Source: Larimichthys crocea | Taxonomy: Eukaryota > Chordata > Actinopteri > Sciaenidae | DNA: 64,000 bases | Direction of reading: 5' to 3' | NCBI RefSeq assembly: GCF_000972845.2 | Contig: NC_040027.1 | Span: 16,165,803-16,229,802 of the forward strand | In this document: positions 35,811-46,479 of the stretch, in pieces | Numbering within the stretch: position 1 is the stretch's first letter | How the letters are laid out: every line of letters begins with the position of its first letter | The notes under the pieces: model-generated | Databases searched by the model: none | The model's input: only the letters and a program-made list of their open reading frames with translations | What the model was told of the DNA's origin: nothing | Position numbers and translations under genes: made by a program

Positions 35811-37123
35811 ATGTTTATCCGCTGTGAACTGGCAATACTGATACTTGCACTGACTCTTGATGGCCAAGGTGAGTTCAGTTTTTATGGCATTTTATACAAT
35901 ACTGTTTCAAGTTATAGCATGTGATTTGAACATTCAACATGTATAGGATGAGATAGCACAAGGGTAGATTAACTTATTTAATTTGTTTTTTAGTTTATTT
36001 TAGTTGTTATATGTGTGTGATGTGTGCACTTTTGTTCTCAGTTCATACAGGGGAGATCATTGGAGGCCACGTAGCTGCGCCACATAGCAGGCCATACATG
36101 GCAATTTTGGAGAGCACTAGGCAAAATGGTTTGAAAGCAATCTGCGGTGGTTTCCTTCTGAATGAGGACTTTGTGATGACTGCAGCCCACTGCAAGTCAG
36201 TTTAACACACCTTATGTTTATCTATGGACAGTGATGATGATTCTGGAGCGTCTGAATTTTTCACAGAATCATGTATTGAGACTTTATTTGCACCAATATC
36301 TATTTGGAAAAGATGAATTATGACATGAAGTCTTTTTTTTTAAACATTTTTATTTTAAGAACAAAAAAACTGACTTAATTTTGTCATTTCAGCCCCTCCA
36401 AAGTCTTACTGGGAGTTCACGATTACCATAAGAGTAATGAAATGCAGCGTATAGAAGTGAAAAAGAAATTTCGACACACAGACTACGATGCAAAGACTTT
36501 GAACAATGACATAATGCTTCTTAAGGTATACTAAAAAAAGAATTGTATTTGGTTTTTAAGGCTTTTTGTCTATTCTCTACTGAATGCATTATTCACGACC
36601 AGCACTAAAAAACTGCACAGATATTTATACTTCTTATTTTTGTCTCTCTCCACTCCTTAAGTTGGAGTCCAGGGTGAATCTCACTAAAAATGTGCAACCC
36701 ATCACGTTCGCAAGCCATGATAATGGCTCTCTACCAGTATCATGTACAGTGGCTGGCTGGGGATATACAATCAAGAACAAGAAAACTTTCTCTACTGTGC
36801 TCATGGAAGCCAATGTTACACTCACTGACGATGAGCAGAGCAACGATTGTCAGAAGAACAGCACGTACTGTTCTAAGGCAGAAACTGGACCAACCCATGT
36901 ATGTACATTTTTGTAACATAGCACGTCAACAATAATATTTAATTCACTGTTGAAGCAATCACTGTTTATGTACTTCCAGGGAGACTCTGGTGGTCCATTG
37001 GTCTGTGAAGAAGGAGAGGCATACGGAGTGGTGTCTGGCGGAAACGACGAAATCATCGTTTACACCAAGATTGCTGCATACACAAGCTGGATCAAGTCAA
37101 CTATGGAGCATCATCATGACTGA
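35811..37123 (+). CDS. Granzyme/mast-cell-protease-like S1 serine protease C, 5 exons
   Basis: The exons are 35811-35868, 36042-36195, 36393-36525, 36662-36898 and 36980-37123. They join at phases 1, 2, 0, 0 into 241 residues. Signal peptide [19 protein letters not shown], propeptide VHTGE, mature start IIGG, the classical granzyme form. The triad is intact: TAAHC, NDIMLLK, GDSGGPL. Six cysteines pair as in granzymes. Position 191 is Thr, so the 191-220 bridge is lacking. Sequons include NLT, NVT and NST. The pocket loop is short, [15 protein letters not shown], with Gly at the 216 position, an open-pocket arrangement unlike A and B. The protein ends in HHHD. It is clearly older than the A/B split, since introns and flanks are diverged apart from the promoter block and the polyadenylation region. 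The likely role is granule serine protease of cytotoxic or other granular leukocytes. Confidence 0.9.
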
Positions 37124-37827
37124 TCTAATTGCAACAGTTATTGTTTGGACGACAATGAGGCTTGCTTGCTTTACACAGCATTAATGAAAATATCTTTACT
37201 TTGATGTTACAAGTGGAATTCTTGTTTTAGAAAGTTAAGTCGCCTGAAAAGAGTGATATGATTTGATTTTTTTTGTGCGTGTGTGTGTACACATAAATTA
37301 GTTATGGCTTAAAATCAGAAATGTAAGTATAGATTTAACGCAGCTTAATAGGTTTGATATATGTGATAATAAATACTATACACAAAAAAAGATCAAAATG
37401 CAGGACTTATGCATTTCAATTACATAGAAAATGTTGAATTACATAGGTTTAATATAAATTAACTAATAAACTTAATGTACTTCCACTAAACAGTAGTGTA
37501 GTAGTAGCCAGGTTTATGCATTCAATATTAATAAAGCCAATGTGTACTATTACATAAATCTTATTATTTGCTTCAGATAAAGTTTGTTCATTTATTTTTA
37601 TTAAAACCATATAAAACAAATGGGTAAAAATGTTCTATGTAATTGAAATGCATAAGTGCCCGAAATGTTTTTTTGAGTTCCCGTTATCCTGCTCTTATAC
37701 ATGATATTATATGCATTAAAATATATAAATATATATAATACTGCTTTATGCATCATCGCTCAGATATAATAAAATGAGAGCACATGATCTTCTAAGTTTG
37801 TTTTGTACCATCTTTTCAAACAATAAA
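37124..37827 (+). other. 3' UTR of protease gene C with AATAAA at 37822-37827
   Basis: The TTTTGTACCATCTTTTC block, then CAATAAAC and CTCTCACCATGTTCTCTCAG, matches the ends of genes A, B and the decayed first copy. The UTR (about 700 bases) is longer than those of A and B because it holds the inverted-repeat element at 37385-37680. Confidence 0.6.
37385..37680. mobile_element. MITE-like element with terminal inverted repeats
   Basis: A 25-base sequence at about 37405-37429 (ACTTATGCATTTCAATTACA then TAGAA) is matched by its exact reverse complement at about 37633-37657, with weaker similarity for some 15 bases on each side. The interior is A/T-rich without an open frame. The size (about 290 bp) and structure fit a non-autonomous DNA transposon. 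It lies within the presumed 3' UTR of gene C. Confidence 0.65.
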
Positions 37828-38077
37828 CATATGTTGCTCTCTCACCATGTTCTCTCAGTACCTCTGTTCATAACACTGCTTCCGTGAAGAAGTGTAATGT
37901 AATGATGAATCACTGTTCCCTTCTTGAATTTAGAGGTGAAACTTTCCTTTCATTTAAGAGCTCCAAACCTTAGTTATTATTATTAATCAAAGTATAATGA
38001 TTAAACACATTATATGGGTACATAGCACATAGTTATAGTTAGATGTTCAGTATATCTCATATAATGAGTTTAAGTAG

Positions 38078-38270
38078 CATTGTGCTTTGTGCATATTAAT
38101 GCTCACAAGTGTAAACGACTTTTGAATTTAGTGAGTGAATAAGTTTGTCTTTAGCACCACCATCTGGCACTCGTTAGTGACTGCATTATTAACACATATA
38201 CGAGCAGCTGCACATACTGTACATGCACATTGTGTATACATTCATAAAAATAACTGCTCAATGCTGAAAC
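38078..38270 (+). repeat. Direct repeat, copy 1
   Basis: This segment, containing TTGTGCTTTGTGCATATTAA and TTTAGCACCACCATCTGGC, is repeated with small indels at 39990-40174. Both copies also share CACATTGTGTATACATT and ATAAAAATAAC. Confidence 0.85.
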
Positions 38271-38479
38271 CCCATTTGGGATGAAACAGACAAGGAGACA
38301 ACCCCTGAGGCTCAATGTGGAAGCCAATTTACAATCATACAATCATACAAGAGTTCTTTTCATGGCCACTAGATGCCGGCTCCTCTGCTTTCTGCTGTAA
38401 ATAACTTAGAGGCAGAGTGGGAATGACAGAGACACCATTCATCTGAATACATGTCAATGTAGCATTAAAATGATTTAAA

Positions 38480-38790
38480 CTCAGTTATATGGGCAGAAAG
38501 AAGGACTCTGGACAAACTGCTGTCCATATTGGACACCACCCTCTGCACAACACCTTCACCAGGCAGAGGAGCGTGTTCAGTGGCAGACTGCTGTCTCAAT
38601 CCTGCTCCACCAACAGACTTAAGAACTCTTTCGTCCCCCTTGGCCGTCAGACTGTACAACTGCTCTCAGTGAAATGAGCTGTTAACAATAGACTTTGCAC
38701 TACTTCCTGGACTCTCTGTCATTATGTCTGCTACATGTGGTGACTGTGACTTTCATTCATTCATTCATTCATTCATTCATTCATTCATGT
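38480..38790 (+). mobile_element. LINE (non-LTR retrotransposon) 3' fragment with (CATT)n tail
   Basis: A 62-codon open segment at 38489-38677 contains HHPLHNTFTRQRSVFSGRLL and RLKNSFVPLGRQTVQLL. I recognise it as the C-terminal end of reverse-transcriptase-bearing ORF2 proteins of fish LINEs, in a 5'-truncated copy. It is followed by non-coding sequence and nine CATT units (38753-38788), a typical LINE tail. There is no active-site region, so the copy is dead. Confidence 0.65.
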
Positions 38791-39989
38791 TTACAGCATA
38801 ATTTAATCGTACACAGTCCTTTATCCCCATTTGTAGTTCTAACTCATATTTTTATAAAACATTTTATTTCTACGGTCACTTTCTATTTTTTCATATATTT
38901 ATTTTTTATATAGTTTTTGTATAGATGTTTAGCACAGGTTAACTTAACACAGTTATATATTTATTTTCTATGCAAATGTTTAATAAGTTTCTTTTTCTCT
39001 GCACATTTTGAGTTACTCTGTACATATTTAAATCCTATGCAAATGTTTAATTTCTCTGCAAATGTTTAATTTTGCTACAAATGCTTAATTTATTTGTACA
39101 ATATTTAAATTTAGATTATCTCAAGTCATTTTTAACGTATGGTCACTGTGTTATAGGTTATATCCCAAGGTGATATATCCTATCTATCTATTTTATGGTG
39201 GAAAAATTACACAATGTTGCTTTAATCTTGAAACAGTACAAAATGTTTCATGACACACCTACATCACTTTCTCTATATTTGAGTAATTGAGCATTACGTT
39301 GAAGGACAATACAAGCATCCTTCTGACTCTCTTAAAGGTAATTTCTGTGCAAATCCTAATCCTACTTTATTTTCTAATGGGATAGATGGATGAATTTAAG
39401 GGTACGTTGAACAGTTATCATATTAATAAAGCAGCATAAGTGCTTTTATACTTTTCAGAAACAGCCGTAACAAGACAAGGACTTTTTATATTTCAGCATA
39501 GCTGCACATTAACAGTGGAAACTCTACATTACACCCTCCTTTAGTTACATCACTGTGATACTCACCATAGCTGTTATACAGTAGATAGCCAACTGTAGTG
39601 GATCCCCGAATTATCTCTGACTCCTGAAACTCAGGAGAAACAAGGAACAAGTCACCCTAAAGAAATAGGAGTATAAGCTGATTTGTTTTATTGTTTTGTA
39701 CATACTAAATTACCTGTCAAATACCTGCTCATGTTCAATGTAATACAATCCACTACATGGCTTAAATTTCAACCAAATCTTATGAAGCCTTCTTATGCGG
39801 TGTGAGATGTTGTTACATTTTACGGCCATTTTCTAGGCTGTATATTTCTTTTAGTTCTGATAGATTGTAATGCATAACAACATAAAAAGCTGCTTTTAAT
39901 AGTTTGACTACTCTATTTACCTCCGACACTGTCAATACAATATATTAATAAAAAGGCTGTTTCCAAACATTACTGGTTTTAAACACAGA
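38791..39989. other. AT-rich intergenic DNA
   Basis: The stretch is strongly T/A-rich with repeated short units such as GCAAATGTTTAAT (about 38970-39090). No gene or RNA is supported. Confidence 0.4.
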
Positions 39990-40174
39990 CATTGTGCTTT
40001 GTGCATATTAATGCTCACAGGGGTAAACAACTTTTGAATTTGGTGAGTGAATAAGTTTGTCTTTAGCACCACCATCTGGCAGTTTCTATTTTTCAAATTA
40101 ACATGTTAGTGACTGCATTATGTACGTGCACATTGTGTATACATTTATAAAAATAACAGCTGAATGCTGAAAAC
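39990..40174 (+). repeat. Direct repeat, copy 2
   Basis: This is the second copy of 38078-38270, about 1.9 kb away. It has an insertion (GTTTCTATTTTTCAAATTAA) after CATCTGGCA and lacks the GCAGCTGCACATACTG part of the first copy. Confidence 0.85.
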
Positions 40175-40672
40175 CTTCTTGGGAAGTTTACTAGAAGGTT
40201 ACCTACAGCATATTTTGAAGCGTAGGTCTACTGACCATACTGCAGTTTTGTTATTTTATCAACAATAATAATAAAAGAATGTGACAAATATAACCCTTTC
40301 ATACTTCAAGTATATTTTTTCTGCAATTTCTTGTGCTTTTAAATTCAGGACTTTCAATGGAGTACCTTTTATAAGGAGGTATTGCTACTTTTTCTGAAGT
40401 AAAAACACTTGTTCCACTGGGCATAACTGGGCATTTAAGTGTTTGTTTATGCACCATGTAATGTATCTGTTCCTTAAATGTCTGCCAGAACCATGTAGGT
40501 GCTTTAATGTCTCCCAATAAGGAGTACCAATTTTCTTCCTTGCTATCTTGTACAATCTAAAGGCTACATCTACTTGATGATTGGTGTCAGCAAGAGAATG
40601 CTGCGAAAGCTGTGGAGGAAAAAAAAGGCCAACTGTACAGGCTCGAATAAACTGGTGTTATTGCACCACAAT

Positions 40673-40687
40673 CCACTAGGTGGCAGC
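40673..40687 (+). promoter_or_regulatory. CTCF core motif (15/15 match)
   Basis: CCACTAGGTGGCAGC matches the vertebrate CTCF core CCASYAGRKGGCRSY at every position. It lies about 3 kb beyond the last protease gene, a plausible place for a domain boundary. Binding is not shown by sequence alone. Confidence 0.6.
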
Positions 40688-41598
40688 ACCCAATCTTGAC
40701 CAAATACATCACAGGGCCCTTTGCTGTTATATGCAATATGCTGCATAGTTTAGTTCATTTTAGGGTTGAGGAAAACCTGACACATCACATAATTAATGGT
40801 GCCTAATCCAAGTGCAGCAAAGGTTATAATTCCAATAACAGTTGACATAACACCAGAATATGGCAGGAAAATGCATAAAATATTATGTTATGAATCCAGT
40901 TATAATCATTATGAGAGGTCAAAGCTACTAAAAAGATTAAGACGTGGTGGAAAGATGATAAACGTGAACTCTTAACTACAATTATGGAAGCTAGTTTTCC
41001 GATATACTTGCAATAAGCAGTTTAAACTGTGATCCTGAGCTGTCACTAAACTAGATGAGCTTGGTGTAGGCAATTGAGATTAGAAAGTTTAGACCACAGT
41101 CGGGTTAAAAATAGAAGTAGATACTGCTGCAGTAAGCACTCTAACTTCTGTACTACCCTTTTACCTCAGTACCTCCTACACACAAATGCACCTCATGGCT
41201 TCCTGTGCAACACCACAGTTTTCCATTGTGGTACAGTAGACTTAGTTCAAGTCTCACTGACAGCTTTAGTCAGGTGTGAACCTGCAAAACGCTCTTGTAG
41301 AGATGTTTAAAGAGAATATGTATGTATCGAAGAATTGTGTTCATGCATATTGTGGAAAAAAAATAACGCCCTAATTGTTGTTTTGGTGCACACCTGTTGA
41401 TTTAATGTGCCAGATTTTTCCAATCAGGCGATCGACCTGACAAGCGGAAAACTGTATGATGGTGCAATCACCTAGTCATAATGTGAATCATAGGGTGTTG
41501 TGTGAGGCACTGTTTCTTCTTTAAACGTCCCAAACTATAGCATGGGTGTTTTGTTTTTGTTATTTTGCCATGTCATTTATGTCATTTTAATTTATATG

Positions 41599-41613
41599 AC
41601 AGAAGGGGGCACT
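41599..41613 (+). promoter_or_regulatory. CTCF-like motif (13/15 match)
   Basis: ACAGAAGGGGGCACT fits the CTCF core except at the first and fifth positions. It is in the same orientation as the site at 40673-40687, about 0.9 kb away. Confidence 0.4.
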
Positions 41614-42197
41614 GTAAGCAAATCTATTGTTGGCTTTCTCATGCAAGTTGGAGTCTGGACCAGTACCTCCTCTGAGAGGTTCATTGACTGCAGCCTGTAA
41701 GTGCTGTGTCCTGCACTTGACTCTCTGTTTGATGTTGATTGCTGTTCCGGAGCGCTTGAGGATTTGATGCTTCAGTGATTGAATGTGACAGCTTTGTTGT
41801 TTCTCTCACATGATTATTTAGTTAGGATCATTTGTTTAACCGCACAACACACAAGTAAGTGCTCATTTGAATACAGACAAATATATTCCAGAAATAACAA
41901 TTAAGTATTCACATGAGAATAATGTGGAAGTTTTTATTTGCTCTATTCAAACTCAGTGTTATGAGGGTCACGTAAATGTAGTAACACAGTCCTGAACTAA
42001 AAAAGATAATGATGCAAAGCGTTGTCTATGTGCCTTTAAGAGGCAAGATCACATTGTTATTCTGGGTTTGTCCACAGGCCGACTGTGGAGGTGGACAGAT
42101 AGTGGTTCTGAGGGTGGTGTGAGGGGGAGAGAGAAGGTGTGGGAGGGGCGTGTGTAGGAGTCTCCTAATATGAGTCTCCGGGGACCAGTATGGATTA

Positions 42198-42207
42198 GAA
42201 AGAGAGG

Positions 42208-42241
<34 letters not shown>
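42198..42241. repeat. (GA)n microsatellite
   Basis: A purine GA run with minor interruptions at its left end, followed by CATTGCAATG. Confidence 0.9.
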
Positions 42242-43995
42242 CATTGCAATGTTGATAAGATGTCCTTTGGATGCATCCCGTGTTTTACAGCACATCCATG
42301 GGGGCAGAGATTGATCCTGAGTTCCCTTGTTCTCCAGAATGGTATTGCGGGATGAACACTCAAGGCTAAGCCGCCCATTAACGAGCCAATAATTTGTGTC
42401 ATTATGTGAAGACTGCAGCTGGTACCACTGATGCACTGCTTCTCACATGTCAGGTCTGAAGACTGAGAGGAGTCTTATAGCGCTGCTCATTATATAAAGC
42501 CGGCCTCTCATCCCTGCTTCCATCCTTTGTCTCGGAAGCATGCGTGGCAGAAACGGCTTGGCCTGGATAGCTTTTTTATTCCCTCCCCAGCTCCCCTTTT
42601 TGAAACACAGCATGCTCAATATAAAATCAATGTATTAAGTGTTCTCGAGTATGCAGAGTGACGTGCTGCCATTCCCACTATTTGCCTTTGGCTGTGATTA
42701 CAGCTAATTTGAATGATTGAAATGCTTCCATAGTGGAGCTGGAGTGAGTGAAGTGAAGGGCTCACACAGATGAAGGGGGAGGAGGCGAGAAAGGCTTGGC
42801 TCTACTCCAGGTGGAGGAGGTGAGTCATTCCCCACACAGATAGACAGTCTATCAGTGTGTATGTGTGCGTATGCATGTCTATGTTGCCCAAATTGTTGTT
42901 GAGAGAATGGAATAGTGCTGTGAGCAACAGAGAATGAATACCACTGTATACATTGTGCATCTCTGTGTGGTTGTTGTGATTATGTGTGCCGATTACAGTA
43001 CGTATCTCTGGTTGATCTGTGTATTCTGCAGATGAATAGTGACTGTATCTATGATCTTTAGGCCAGCTGACTACAATTCCTGAGGTAGGCGTATGATTCA
43101 TCAATCAATCAAACAAAAAATGGGTCAGATTTTCAGTAGACTAAAATAATAATTTGATGTTCTGTGTGTGTGTTTGTGAGTGATTTTACATCTATATTTT
43201 TATTTAACCAATATTTTCAAAATAAAACAAAACAAAAAAACAGTGGATCTCTTTACTGAAAGAGATAAAATAGCATCACGTTATGCATTCAAATATCCTG
43301 TTTGCACACTTTTCAATAATCACCTACGTGCAAAACTCACACTGGCTCATTTGTTTATGTTGCAGATGCATGACAACTGTATTTCTTTTTTTTTTTTTGG
43401 TGGCCTTACTCTGCTGCATCACGTGGGCGTCAGATTCATGTGGTCTCAGCATCTAAACTTAAATGAGGGCAGCTAGAAGTTTCAGTAAGAGGTCCTTTAC
43501 CGTTCTCCTGATCCGGAAACAAGATCACGTTTCAGTCATGTTTTTATCTCTCTTACATTACGCCAGGATGGTCTCTTGACGTTGAGACCTCTTTTTGAGG
43601 GAAGTGGGCAAACTTTTTAGACCTTGAAGCATGCAAAGACACACGTACACACATAAACACATACGTCAACAGCAAACGTGCATGCATCAGCACACCCACA
43701 CGCAGTGTATGTCGAGCACAAACAAGTTTCTCATTGTTCCATTTTACTTTTGAGGAATGTTTGCTTTCTTATCAGATAGTGCAGACACAGATCTCACTAT
43801 ATTCGCAAGGTATTTCTGGATGACTGCAAGCAAGTTGGTTAGTTGTCACCCATCAAGGGAGGAGTGTATACAAAGAAGACATTCTGTTCTAGACAAAGCA
43901 AGCAAGCAGGCATACAACTCTGCTGCCTTCTTCCACCCCCGCCTGCCCATGCAACCCAGCCCACTAGCCTGTCTCTTCCTAATAACTCTGCCAGA

Positions 43996-43996
<1 letters not shown>

Positions 43997-44089
<93 letters not shown>

Positions 44090-44103
44090 TTATCTATCTA
44101 TCC
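43997..44103. repeat. Compound (TCTG)n(TATC)n microsatellite
   Basis: About 12 TCTG units pass directly into about 14 TATC units with one interruption (TATT). Such arrays are usually highly length-polymorphic. Confidence 0.95.
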
Positions 44104-44859
44104 ATCTCTTCCACCAACGCCATTGAGGAAGCGCAAATAAAAAGTTGTTGTCATGGAAACCTGCCGTGCCTTTCCACCTCTCCCCTCATCACCCCCTCAG
44201 CACACTTAAAACTTGTAGACACACACACACACACACGGTGTCTTGCATCTATTCTATAAACACTCGAGAGACATGGACGACTTCAAGAGGCAGAAAGAAG
44301 ACGTCTTCCTGTGAAGACTTACTGAGTAAAAACGCAGAGGAACAAGCTGGGAGATACAAGACATTCTAAAAAGTGCAAAATACTACAACTCTGCTTATTC
44401 ACTAGAAGATTATGGAACACTACTCAGGTCAAGAAATAACTTTTGACCTTTTTTTTTCTCATCGTGCCATGAAAATTGTTTCTGATATATGCTGATTTCC
44501 AAGTTTTCCAACTCAAGTAACGATGATTTTGGTCTGAATTACCTTACCGGGTGTTGTTGTTGCTGTCAGGCCAGAAACTAGAGACATGATCGCTGTCACT
44601 GCACAGTAACACAGCTACAGAAAAAGCAACTGTTTGACAGCCAGACATTTTTCACAGGTCATTTCTAATTGTCATTTAGAATATACATTTCTGTCATATC
44701 ACAGGTTAGCAATGCATATCATTCGGATGTTGTACTACCAGCTACTAATCTAAAAATGATAATACCCTCTTGGCCATGGCTTATGACTACATTAAACCAG
44801 GCACTGAAATGGCTACTTAAGTGCAGTTTCAGACTGAGGAACAGCTGGTCAAAATGGTC

Positions 44860-44899
44860 CTGCTGCTGCTGCGGCTGCTGCTGCTGTTGTTGCTGTTGT
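44860..44899. repeat. CTG/CAG-type trinucleotide run
   Basis: Imperfect CTG units are interrupted by CGG, TTG and GTT. Open frames across it read poly-Cys or poly-Gln, but no exon is otherwise supported. Confidence 0.8.
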
Positions 44900-45200
44900 G
44901 GTCGTCCCTGTGGTGACGACGTGGTCCTGAGGAAGCCAGCTTCGCTTGTCATCTCCTAGGAAAGCAGACACATACACACTAACACACACACACACACATG
45001 CACATAAACAGAAAGGCAGGTTGCCGTGGGCGTGTCTCCAGCTGCTCGCAGGGCTGACGCACTTCCACTACGGCCTCTGTGTATGCTCCCAGGGGGAGGG
45101 CACATGTCTCGCAGGTCTCCATTCATTCAAGGTGAGACGCAGATGACATGACAAGTTGCTACCATGACAACGGTTGGTTGGGTAAAGCCGTGCGGCATGA

Positions 45201-46450
45201 GCCTACATGTTGGTTGATAATGAAATCGCCCCTCCTTCCCTCTTCTGCTGGAACAGAAGAAAGACAGAAGAAAGTCTCACAGTGTTCAAGTGTTTTGAAT
45301 CCACCAATGTACCTGATTTTCATGATCTCTTTGTTGGGTTGTACAGGCTTATGTTGATTTGTAAGGAGGAGGATCTGCGGAATTATGCTCAGGTGTTTGG
45401 CTACCCTCAATCAATATGTAATCAATTCACTAGAGGTGATTGTTCATGCACTGATTGCTTCTCAAAGCTGTTTCACCTGAAATATGGTTCCCACCCTGCG
45501 AGCTAACAATTTTGGGGGGTTGGGTTCAGTGCATTGTTGTGTTCATGATCAGACAGTGTAATTTGAGTGTTAGTTTGCCAAGGATTGATGAGCCTGCACT
45601 TCCCAACTCTCTCTTGATGTGATGCATTGAGCATGATTGGCATGTTGGGAGAGAGAATAAGCCAAAAGAAAACAGAAGAACAAAGTGTTTGTCAAATTAG
45701 TCTATCATCCCCCAAACAGCTAATGTAATTGATATGATAATTATGTTTATTTATTTTCCAGCTACTTGTTACACTAATTAGACTTTAACAAGCGTATTAG
45801 GCAGAGGTCTGCACGGGAGAGAGATATTGTCATGTTTATGTTTTTTTTTAATTATTATTAAAATCAAATCAGCGGTGATAAAATTGTACATGTGCTTACA
45901 CAATATACAGTCAGTGTTTAAATCAGTGTGGTTGATCTTAATCAGATTAGCTGAGTTGACTGAAGCAGGTGAAACATCAGAGCCCTTTACTACAGGACCA
46001 ACTAAATCTAAAGAAAATCTATATTCTTATGTGGTGATGAAGTGTCTGTGCCCTCTTCATCTGCAAATCATTGTGTCTTATGGAAGATCTTCTCTCCCCC
46101 TCAATTCCAGTTCATTCACCCGGCCCTAAATATTGTATTCAAACTGACTGCCACGGCAACAGCCTGTAGATAAGAAGATACATTGCTGGTGACATTTAAA
46201 AGGAGTCACTACCCCCTCATCTGCCCGTCCATTGTCAGCATCCTCCGTGGCCTATAATGAGAATGTGCACGCCCAGGCCATTATAAATAGTCTGTGTCCT
46301 GGTTAAATGCAACACCTCTCTTTGGGTGCTATTTGGGCTGCATGATTCACTGTGATTCATGCCAGTGTGTGTTCTCTCTGTTCTCACAGATGAGCTGGAC
46401 GACCGGGGGGAGGAGATAAGGACTGCAATGTGAACATGGATCATGGGGAT
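45201..46450. other. Non-coding DNA with one orphan open frame
   Basis: An open frame at 45207-45506 reads out a Cys-containing tail (CNQFTRGDCSCTDCFSKLF). It has no recognised family, start context or splice support. The segment 46120-46345 is repeat-poor and could be a conserved non-coding element. Confidence 0.35.
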
Positions 46451-46479
46451 GTATGTGTGTGTGTGTGTGTGTGTGTGTA
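46451..46479. repeat. (GT)n microsatellite
   Basis: About 13 GT units followed by AGGCTG. Confidence 0.9.

Larger units (their letters stand above)
40175..42000. other. Intergenic DNA with CTCF-like motifs
   Basis: No gene is recognised. It contains two plus-strand CTCF-like sites, listed separately. The rest is AT-rich with no exon-like segment that I can support. Confidence 0.4.
42001..45200. other. Intergenic or intronic DNA rich in simple repeats
   Basis: The stretch holds the GA run, the compound TCTG/TATC array and the CTG run listed separately. The parts between (for example 42480-42730, with TATATAAAG at about 42494) are of mixed composition. I see no supportable exon. The many long open frames overlapping the repeats are artefacts of repeat periodicity. 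Confidence 0.45.

Noticed and set aside
42026..42436. Two overlapping minus-strand frames with Ser-Leu repeats
   Set aside because: They come from the GA microsatellite and its flanks, with no conserved motif.
43757..44259. Open frames with long Leu-Ser-Val-Cys and Tyr-Leu-Ser-Ile repeats
   Set aside because: They are produced by the TCTG and TATC arrays, whose period keeps frames open.
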